Shown: positions 1-8,800 of the stretch, piece by piece
Layout: every line of letters begins with the position of its first letter
Position numbering within the stretch: the first letter of the stretch is position 1
From: Lunularia cruciata
Lineage: Eukaryota; Streptophyta; Marchantiopsida; Lunulariales; Lunulariaceae
Direction of reading: 5' to 3'
DNA: 64,000 nucleotides
NCBI GenBank assembly: GCA_948567375.1
Contig: OX419761.1
Location: 39,434,501 to 39,498,500, forward strand
Notes under the pieces: model-generated
The model's input: the letters and a program-made list of their open reading frames with translations, nothing else
The model's database searches: none
What the model was told of the DNA's origin: nothing
Program-made: the position numbers and the translations under genes

Positions 1-564
1 TGTTGCATCTTATAAGAGGATAGGTTTGTAATACCAATAGCTAGACATATTATCTAGAGGTGAAAATTGGTTTGGTAACACTTGGAAAGATTTTATATAT
101 AATGGACTAAATAGATAAGATAGAGGTATCACCAAAAGAGTACTTCTACTAATAGGGCATGAGTCGAGAATAGCTTGAAAACTTTAGAGCCAATTTTGGA
201 AGCGTAAACGGATGAATTAGACCTTGAGAATGTGTGAACTCCCCCTCTCCCTTGAGCTTGTATCATTGAGAGCTTTCCAATAGTACTTCATCCATGTGAT
301 TTTGAGATTCCTATAGGATGATTCCCTAAATATTTCCTCTAGTCAAACCTATTTGACCAACCAAATTGGACAAGGATCAACATGTCACCTATCAACACAA
401 CAAATCTAAGGGTGGAGCTTCTTTCGAGGAGGTCCTTTTTGCTATATAATAAAGAGAAGGTGCTCCTTTGGGGCATCGAAGTACAAAGTGTGAAGCTTGT
501 GTTTTCTCTCTTGTATCTCTCTTGGAGAGTTCTCCTATCCTCGGAGTATTATAGTTGTACAAGG
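1..564. other. Unassigned left-edge sequence
   Basis: No gene is recognised. Short reading frames on both strands between about 380 and 590 overlap each other and show no family motif. The right end runs into a dispersed-repeat copy that starts near 565. Confidence 0.4.
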
Positions 565-850
565 AAAAGACAAAGGGGGTAAACAAAGCTAAACCCCAAT
601 AATATTGGTAAGAAGAATCTGCCCTATAACACCTAAGATATTTGAGCTATGTAAGTCATATGGTCTACAAACAACTGGAGCATCTGAAGAAGCATCACTT
701 AGTGTAATTGCTCTCCTATGGATTGTACTTGCCAATGCTCTTTGTAGAGCAATGGACACACATTACCTAAAATATGTGGTGCAATATGAGAGTGATAGTG
801 ATACCCTTGATGTTAGAATGACTGTATCCTTTTGCACTCCCTAACAAAGG
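565..850 (-). mobile_element. Copy A of dispersed LINE-like repeat, 3'-end fragment
   Basis: Read on the minus strand, this segment contains a short conserved peptide track (SSDAP, CRPYDLHSS, ILGVIGQIL) running toward the position where other copies have a stop codon, then a CCCC-rich untranslated stretch. The same peptide track with substitutions recurs at 2434-2592 (CRPFDLHSS, ILGAVVQIP), and its last part at 39190-39260. I infer the C-terminus of a retroelement ORF plus part of its 3' untranslated region. This copy is diverged and stops short of the CGCGGTC terminus seen in other copies. The protein family itself is not recognised. Confidence 0.5.
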
Positions 851-982
851 TGTCAAATGCCATGTCTATCACTCCATACAACTCCAAGGCTAGAGAAACA
901 TCAAAGAGATTATCTTGCTGCATACCACTATATTTGGAAACCTTGCTTGTTGCAGCTCCACTCACTACTCAGCTGATCACCC

Positions 983-1017
983 GAGAGTGATCACCCGGAG
1001 GATGGGTGATCACTCTC
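983..1017. repeat. Perfect 14-bp inverted repeat, 7-nt loop
   Basis: The arms gagagtgatcaccc (983-996) and gggtgatcactctc (1004-1017) are exact reverse complements around a 7-nt loop. No gene or terminator context explains it. Confidence 0.7.
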
Positions 1018-1540
1018 TCTTACACCCCATCATGTGTACTATCCGTAACCACAACATCCACTACTATCATTTGGTCATCTCATACCAAGTATAACTTTGC
1101 CCTAACTTGTGTCTATTGTAAAGTATACCAATGCACCCTCCAAACCATGTATATACTCTCTAGTGCCATGACAAACACTATATCCTTGATAGTAAAGTGG
1201 ACCGCATCATGGATAACTATCCTCTATTTTACAAAAAGAAAAAAAGATACCCGCCCCATCACATCTAGTGAAGAACCACCTTGACAAGTGAGTTATGAAA
1301 ATGAACCATAAGTTCATGTGGTGTAAGATCAATGCCTTTGAGATCATAGACGGGGCAACTGCAAAGCCGGAAATTTTAAACCCCCACCTATGAACCAGGT
1401 TTTACCCCGCTTGCACGTTCCTCGAACGTATATTAGAACACTTTGTAGCAAAGTCAGCTGCTAGGGACGCACCGGAAACGAACACCGGCCGAACCAAGGG
1501 AGATCAGTCGCTAAGGATAGCGTTTTCTTTTATAGAAGAG
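1018..1540. other. Unassigned stretch before the RPL6 remnant
   Basis: No gene is recognised. The part from about 1330 to 1500 is richer in C and G than its surroundings. It could be the old 5' flank of the ribosomal protein remnant that follows, but nothing in the sequence proves that. Confidence 0.3.
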
Positions 1541-1592
1541 AGAAAGCGACCGCGTGTGATAACAAGAGGGATGGAAAGACCCCGTTAATTGT
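1541..1592 (-). mobile_element. Copy B of dispersed LINE-like repeat, 3'-terminal part
   Basis: The minus-strand end of this segment matches the shared terminus of the family (CGCGGTCGC on the minus strand, GCGACCGCG on the plus strand) and its GGATGGAAAGACCCC hairpin region. It breaks off where the RPL6 remnant begins. The missing neighbouring part of the same repeat resumes at 2434, on the far side of the remnant and in the same orientation. Confidence 0.6.
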
Positions 1593-1616
1593 CTGTAACT
1601 TGATCTCAATTTTGCG

Positions 1617-2432
1617 ATGGCTCTCACCACGAAGAAGTCATGCACCCAGGAACAAGCCTGTAGTGAGGGGAGTAGGGAAGTACTCTCGCTCCGCAGTTCT
1701 GCCACAAGAAGGGACTTTGGGCCATCACGGCTAAGAACGGAGGCAAATTCCCAACTCTTCCAAAGGCTGTCGCCGAAGCTGCCAAGGAATTGAGAGCAGC
1801 CAAGTTGTACCCTGCCGAGGATGTGAAAAAGCCTCTTCACAAGAACAAGGTCGTGAACGCACCCAAGTTGAGGCAAGTTTGGAGAAATTCGACGTTTTGA
1901 TTCTGATTAGGGTTTAGGTCTGTCATGGATGGTGCGAGATCAATGCGTTTGAAGATTTGACCCGATTTGGTCACCAAGGCTGCTTGGAAGGATTCGTTTG
2001 TGTGGTTGATTGTCAATGATTTGAATTTTCCTCAGGGCAAGCATCACCCCTGGTACCGCCTTGATATTGTTGGCCGGTCACTTCAAGGGAAAGAGAGTCG
2101 CGTTTTTGAAGAGCTCCGTCGATGTATAGAAGTTTACCGATGATTACTTCAAGAGGGAGGTAGAGAAGAAGAAGAAATAAGAGAGCCAATTCTTTGAGGC
2201 CGAGAAGGAGGTATGTACCGATCGATTCTATGACGTTCCTGCGAGTACATCTTACATACTCGTTTGTAAACATGACGCGAATTCATGCGCTAACACTAGC
2301 GATCGTAATCTTCTGTAGGTTGAGGAGAAGCAATTACCCGCTGAGAGGAAGGAGGATCAAAAGGCACTTGACAGCCAATTGATCCCCCTGATTGAGAAGA
2401 TTCCCGACATGACGTCTTACCTCTCCGCCAGA
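1617..2432 (+). pseudogene. RPL6: 60S ribosomal protein L6 pseudogene (partial, introns retained)
   Basis: The plus strand encodes recognisable eukaryotic large-subunit protein L6 in pieces. Exon 1 (1617-1872) has RNKPVVRGVGKYSRSA, then KGLWAITAKNGGKFP and LYPAEDVKKPL. Exon 2 (2036-2210) has [23 protein letters not shown], then FTDDYFKREVEKKKK. Exon 3 (2319-2432) has LPAERKEDQKALDS, IPLIEKIPDM and TSYLSAR. Exon 1 joins exon 2 through an AG|GCAAGT donor and a CTCAG acceptor, a GC-AG intron that keeps frame; intron 2 has a GTATGT donor. Lesions: a one-base shift near 1640, another near 1699, loss of roughly 30-40 residues after FLK, an in-frame TAG and a TAA in exon 2, and loss of the last 15 or so residues after SAR. 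The introns rule out a simple processed copy. It is almost certainly non-functional. Confidence 0.93.
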
Positions 2433-2433
2433 A

Positions 2434-2592
2434 GTCCCATTAGTATCGATAAGAGGAATCTGCACTACAGCACCTAAGATATCTGAGCTATGCAAGTCGA
2501 ATGGTCTACAAGCAACTGGAGCATCCGAAGAACCATCACCTAGTGTGATTGCTCTCCTATGGATTCACTAGCCAATGCTCTTTGAAGTAGAT
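2434..2592 (-). mobile_element. Copy C of dispersed LINE-like repeat, coding part
   Basis: This segment is collinear with copy A (565-850): the minus strand carries the SSDAP, CRPFDLHSS, ILGA peptide track. It abuts the broken end of the RPL6 remnant just before the position of the repeat's stop codon. With copy B it reads as one repeat split by the ribosomal protein fragment, with roughly 70 bp of the repeat lost. Confidence 0.6.
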
Positions 2593-2630
2593 TGGTTTTA
2601 TAGAAGTAGATTGGTTCCTTCTTCGGTGGA

Positions 2631-2893
2631 GTAGGTTTTCTTCGGGTGATAATTTTAGGTCTAGAGGGCATCGTGCACAGTGAATCTTGTAGGAAACGTG
2701 AGCACTGCTGCGTGAATCAGTTTATATGAGCTCCCAGGGGATATAAAGGCGACTATATGAGCGTAGGTTTTCTTCGGGTGATAATTTTGGATCTAAAGGG
2801 CATCGTGTACGGTGGATCTTGTGGGAAATGTGAGCACTGCTGCTTGAATCAAGTTACTATGAGCTCCCAGGGATGTAAAGGCGAGTATATGAG
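2631..2893. repeat. 132-bp tandem duplication upstream of the VOC gene
   Basis: Two diverged copies (2631-2762 and 2763 to about 2893) start with gtaggttttcttcgggtg and both contain gtgagcactgctgc and gagctcccaggg. The second copy ends about 70 bp before the VOC start codon, so the duplicated DNA is likely promoter or 5' untranslated sequence of that gene. Confidence 0.85.
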
Positions 2894-2961
2894 CATATGA
2901 GCGTGAATTGTGCGGGGTGTCTTGAAAACGGGGATGCAAAACGAGAAACTAGACAAGAATT

Positions 2962-3997
2962 ATGGCTCTGCTGAAATATGTCGTGCTTTTGAATACGGAT
3001 GTTCCGAGATCAGCAAGGTTTTATGCACATGGTTTGGGGCTCGCTGTTACGGTATGCTCTGAGCGTTGGGCAGAGCTTCAGTCAGGAGCTTTCAAGATAG
3101 CCCTCATGCAAGCTCCGAAGTACGTTTACTGGCCTTTCTTCCTACCCTTGAGATAATTGCTGTTTAACAATAAGATTCTTTCACTATAAACTGTTCTGGC
3201 TAGTATTCCTGCTACATGTAGATTGTTCTTCTGGGTGATAATCCACTCAACATCGTTCGGTATTTGTTTTAAAAATTAAGTATTATGTATCAACGTTTTT
3301 TGTCAGTTTTCTATCTTCTGTTTCGATGATGAAATAATTTTGTCTTTCTAATGCCTGCAAGCAAGTATAGTTGTGCTATTCTATAAATCCTCTGGAGAAC
3401 GCCTAGCGTTTAATACATCAGGACATGTTGGAATCTGCCGCATTCTTAATAACTGGAACTTTGAGCCAGAAGCGGACAAGAATGGAAACCATTTAATTAT
3501 TGTGCAAACTGAATTGCTCTGACAGTGTTACTGACTTTTCGTTTTGATGTCATAAACTGAGACTTGAATGGTATCATCATGATCCTGCAGGGAAGCAGGT
3601 CCTCCGACACGAGGCTATTCTCCTTTTCTATCTTTTGACACAGATGATATGGAAGGCACTGTGACGAGGCTTCTGTCCATGGGTGCCGAGCTAGATGGCT
3701 CCATCAAGTATGCACCTCATGGGAAAGTAAGTCATTGTTTCTGGCAATTTAGACAGTGTTGCAACAGGTCCTGAAGCTAGACTAGATTTTACTAGAACTC
3801 TTCTTCGTGGATTGAAGAAAGGCAAGTCTTGTATTTCTTCTTCCCTGGCTGCACACGATAGGTGAAGTTTAACTGGAAGTTCAGATAATCAACTTATTTT
3901 ATATAACTACAATGTGGTGCAGGTCGCAGCTGTGAGGTGCTTAGACGGACATATGCTTGGGCTGTTTGAGCCGGCAGGAACGCCCCACGCCCGCTAA
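2962..3997 (+). CDS. VOC superfamily (glyoxalase/bleomycin-resistance-like) protein, 3 exons
   Basis: The exons are 2962-3119, 3591-3726 and 3923-3997. They splice through GTACGT/GCAG and GTAAGT/GCAG junctions into a 122-residue frame with no lesion, ending in TAA. The protein begins MALLKYVVLLNTDVPRSARF and has the beta-alpha-beta pattern of a vicinal-oxygen-chelate half: YVVL, then ARFYAHGLGL, WAELQSG near residue 40, GYSPFLSFDTDDM near 60-72, GAELDG near 82-87 and CLDGHMLGLFEP near the end. The Glu residues in AELQSG and LFEP sit where VOC enzymes often hold metal. No N-terminal His or Gln ligand is obvious, so activity as glyoxalase I is not established. At about 120 residues it matches the short single-domain plant VOC proteins annotated as lactoylglutathione lyase-like. 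No transit or signal peptide is visible, so it is probably cytosolic. The start is the first Met, and exon 1 cannot extend upstream without a stop. A duplicated leader lies just upstream. Confidence 0.93.
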
Positions 3998-4369
3998 GCC
4001 TGGCTCATCAGTCAAGGCACAATCCAGATCCAGATAAATGAGTAATCTTGCAAGAAGATGGTCCTCCCCTGCTTTCTACTTCAGATGATTACTCTGTTGT
4101 CCAGAATGTGTCACTCGGATTAGGTGAAAGCTTTTCAGGGATTTCACTTGATAGTTTTCTTACGAGATGCTTACCCTGTCACTGCCGATGTTTGAGTTTG
4201 TTTTAATTTTATCATACCCACTTTCTCTATATCGGCCTTGGATTTATGAGCTCTTGATACGAGGGGTACTGGCATTCGCCCAGCTACGTCGGCACTGATG
4301 AAGTCGCACCTGCTTTTGTGGAGGCATACTATGAACGCCTTTCTGCTTCCCTCTGTGTTTTTGGTGTTT

Positions 4370-5860
4370 TAGGACTCATGTGTCCATAGCACATGCTGCG
4401 ATATAATCTATATCCAGTCCCCTAACACTTCGCTCTATTTCCCTCATTCTCTGAGCGATTTCATATTCTCGGTCTGCTGATTCATGGATCTTCCACGACT
4501 TCCAATTGCCAGGCTTGTACATGATTCTCGACTTCTATTTATCTTAATCTTTCTGTCTGGCTCGTGAAGTCGACCCCTTTCCTGTTGATTTTATTTCTCT
4601 ACATGCGCTGTTCTTCTGTTTCCAAGTTTTTGATGCATGCTACTGGTATATAGGTGTTGCTCTTGAAATGTTTCCAGGTTACATTTACTTACGCTATCAT
4701 TTGATCAGATGTTCGTTATCTTGTATACATTCATATCTCACATCTCATTTGCAGTCAATGAGTTCTGGATCTCCAGTTCGTCGAACGGCTTCTGTCCTCA
4801 TTTCTCTACGTCCCCCGTTCTCTGAATGGCTCCCACGGCTCCTCTTTGGGTCTTCAGTTACAATTTGTTCGCGATTTCTCTTCTTCGGTTTCTCTACGAG
4901 TTCTTTACATGCGTTGCTTATCGATTTTCGTTTACATGTGATTAACAGTCTCTCTGCAGGTTGTTATCTTCTGTTCATTTTTCATGTCCGTGCTCTGCCT
5001 TTCTTTCGATCTGCGTGTTGCACTTCATTTCCATTCATCTCCATGCGTTGCTTATTGCTTTTCGTCTACATGTTGATAAGGAGTTTCTCTGCAGGTGGTT
5101 ATCTTCTGCTCACTTTTTGACGTCGGTGCTTTGCCTTATTTTAGATTGCGTGTTTCACTTCATCTCCTTTCCGCATGCTCTTTTCATTTAATTTTACATT
5201 CATTTCATTGCCATTACACATGCACTTCATATGAGTACCAGATCTCCCGTTCGAGAAACAGCTTCTGCTCTCATATTTCATATCCAGTCCTCTCACGCTT
5301 TGCTCTGACACAGCCGTAACACCATCCACTCTTCTCCCACTTCGCTCCACTCCACCCATCCTCAACTAAAGCTCTGTGTTCTACTCCTTTCTCGATGTTC
5401 CTCTGTTTGATGGTCCTCCCCTGCTTACGATTTCAGATGGTTAATCTGTTGGTCCTCCCCTGCTTGGTTCGTATTCCATGATGTGTACTAGTTCTCTGCG
5501 CGTGCTACTTATGCAATGTATCAATTACGTCCTTACTTATGCTTATCTTCGTAATGTTAGATTCACTTACATTCCATTTGCTTAAATTCAATTCATTTCA
5601 AATTGCAGACGGTCATGCTTGCATTTCATATGCACTTTATATACACGTTCTCGGTACCATACTTCTGTTCTGTATCCCCCGTTCTTCAAATGGCTTCTGC
5701 TCCCGTTTCTCAAATATGGGCCTTGAACTTTCCAGAAGGACGCAATTTTCATACTTTTTACCAGTTAAGAGTAGATATCTTCTTCCCAAAGTGTTCGTAG
5801 AGAAGGACTCGGTAGCTTTTGGTCGTTCATGTACTTAGAGTCTACAGAACTTTGTAGCTC
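4370..5860. repeat. CT-rich block of diverged repeats, including a 134-bp tandem pair
   Basis: A clear tandem pair (4908-5041 and 5042-5175) begins with catgcgttgctta and shares a ctctgcaggt and gttatcttctg core. A second motif, close to ctagatctcccgttc followed by acggcttctgctctcat, recurs near 4755, 5233 and 5670, and again at 62890-62935. Long reading frames in this block (for example 4668-5120) follow from its low-purine composition and have no family motif. The block starts about 370 bp after the VOC stop codon. Confidence 0.75.
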
Positions 5861-8800
5861 AATGAATGCCTAATTGTACCGGTCTCAATATATACGATCT
5901 ATGACTGGGTAGGGGACCCGCCAATTTTAATTGGTTCTGTATTCCATAAACCAATATGATAGAAGACTGCTACTCCATCAAAATATAAGTGTCGCTTGCT
6001 GGGTAAGTAGAATTCATCGTCGCTACCCACGTTGCTTCTGACTTTGAAAAAAATGGGTCGGATGTCTCAAGTATTGATTCCTAAAATCCTTGTGCATTCT
6101 ATAAGACAGGACTTGTCTTCCCCCAGTGGATGCGCCTCCTTTTACTTCAGGGTTTAAGACTAGAAACAGTTTTGTGCATAAGTTCACCAGTTTGAATACT
6201 GGTTAGAGCAGCTTGAAGTCAAAGGACAGATACTCAAGTTGAAGTACTTAAGGTAACTGAAGTTAGTAGAAATTTCCTGGGAGGAATGCCTAGTACAGTA
6301 AGTTCTTGGATATTCCCCTGGATTCGATAGACCTGGAATATAACAGACTCCTGTAGTCACTGGGTGACCGCGAGTATGAGGTATAGCTCTTACGTAACTC
6401 GTCCTACCAACTAAGGATTCAGGATCTGACTGTCCGTCTTCCTACATATGTAGGAGGACGGACCTTAGTTAAAACGTTAGCATGGGAGGAAATGGATGCC
6501 TCTGGGCTTTCACTGGTGTAACTTCTTATTTGCAATCTCTTCCACTATCCAGGGCTTGCTTCCTGTCTAACTGTAGATCTGCATTTCTTTCTGCTCAGTA
6601 ATCGGAGCCAAAGCATACAGGATTTTGATGAAAATATGCTGTGAGACCGACCGAAAATATGTAATTATTTTGCATGTGAATTTCGGGCAGCTTGTCGGTG
6701 GTGTATGTTGTTGATGGTCAAGAAGAATACAGAGAATCATATAAGACTGGAACCTGAACATTGTAAACGAACTAATTCTGGGAGCGGAGACTTAGAAAGC
6801 TGGACGACTTAAGAATCAAAAGAAAAGGGGGATAGTAAGGGGGAGGGTGAAGGTTGAATACTGAAGTAAGTTTAAGAGTAAACATTGGGGCATATCCTTC
6901 GACCCTCTGACCTCGACCAAGAAGGATATACCGAGGCATAAGATAGTAAAGTGGCCAGTTATCCTCACGTATAGACTATAATAGGAATGGTGTGTAATGT
7001 AGGAGGACCTTAGTCAGTGGGGTTGGAAAGTCAGGAGCTAATAATATGAGGTCCTATCTGCTCCCATTACTCCAATATGACGTCCTATCTCCAGCCAGGA
7101 TGGAATGGTAGCTTCTCTTTTTCTGACGTTCGTGGTCCGCTTGGAGAGCCGTTTGAACGGGGACATTTCGTATCGTACTTTTCGAGAAACCTACTACATA
7201 GTCCGCAGAACTACCATGGGCAGGTGAAGTTGTGCGAAGCGGAAATTTTGAATTGGCGCTGATTGCTGACATTCTTATTAAAGTCCACAGATGATCGTCG
7301 ATGCATGAAGGTTGGCTGATATTTAGATATATATCCTCATTCTGGTCACTTCCCACATGCTTGCTTTCCGGTGCTAGTCTGTATGGTTAACATACAGTGA
7401 AGGGGGCCTTGCAGAATTCTACCGTTTGAATTTGAGCTCCGAACGTTTGTAATTTGGTCCTTGGTCGCAGACCGAGTCTGTACTTCAGCTTTAAATGGCT
7501 GGAAAGACCTTCCAAGGTGTACGAACATGGAAGCCCGGCGAGAGCAAGCTCTTCTGTAAGGGGTAATGTGAAGCTTCTACCAGCTTCTACACAGCGTTCA
7601 GGAGTGTTTCTTATATCGCGCATTGAAGTCTGTTTCCTCCTGTTGGTTTGCTGCGGCATTGGGGTACTCAATCCTGTAATCCTAAAGCTTCTCCGTTTCT
7701 ACCTCTTGCCTTAGTAAATTCTCAGAGCACTGTGTATCTTGTAGATCTGCATTGGACACTCGGTTTGATCTATATTCAGAAAGAGCAGAAATGTCTATTT
7801 TTTTTGACAGCTTCTCCGATTCTTATCTGTAAGCATATCTGAAGGTTCATAGAACGTTGAAACAATTTTTCTTATCTAATCAAGATTGTCTCGAAGGATT
7901 AGCTAACCTGAAGACTTCATGCAGAGCACCTAGAATACCTGAAGAGTTGCTAACTTAACTTTGTCACGTCTGGAAGTCCCTCGCATCACGCGCCGCTGAC
8001 ATGGATATCTACTGAATGAGACGCTCAGATTAGCGTTTTCTTTTGTAGGCTACTGAGACGAATGGCTGTCTCGAAAGTTGTTGACTCAAAATCTTTAGAG
8101 AGATCGAAGATAGTATCTGCACATTTTCTCAAACTACGTGGGTGCTCATCTCTTCGCGAACTGCATCACAGACATTCTTTCCGATGGAACTCACATGATC
8201 CTTGGTATTATGGAATCTACTGCAACCACAACATACTCCACGAGTTTCCAGGATATTCCTTCAACTTCAGATATAGAGGTGGTCCTCTGAGATGTACAGG
8301 TAGGGTGTAGAGTAAAAGTCAGATTGATTTTGAACGCACTTGTGAGAATGGAAAGTGAAAGGGGATTGCTACAAATTGAAATGTAGGCTAGTGAAATCCC
8401 ACACCATAGCAAACATGCAATGAGTTCTCTTTATGCAAGTGCGCAGTCTACTCGGTTCTGTCGCAAGACACTTGTTTGAGAAACATTCTGCGGTATGTTC
8501 TGAAGAACTAAGAGAAATTGGGAGTAAAGCAACAGAAACAACCGGAGAGAAATACCGAGAGGGCCAAGGACAAGAGAAAGCGAACATCCAATAAATACTA
8601 GAAATTTGCTTTTCACTTCCGAGCAGCTGTGAAACCAGATTGCGAAATTTTCGTCTAACTACGAACTACAAATATCCTCGTAACAGCAACACTATATGAT
8701 GTATATCCAGAATATGCTGCATCTATTTTCCAAAGTTTCGGTGAAATAAAACCACGAAGGATCTCTTTTCCAGAAGTCCTATAACTTCATTCTAGCTACT

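Noticed and set aside
1511-1876. 121-codon frame on the minus strand
   Set aside because: It is the antisense shadow of RPL6 exon 1, whose plus-strand translation is clearly recognisable.
4668-5120. 150-codon frame on the plus strand
   Set aside because: It lies in a pyrimidine-rich repeat block with tandem duplication. The translation is Ser/Leu/Phe-rich with no motif, and relatives of the block do not keep the frame.
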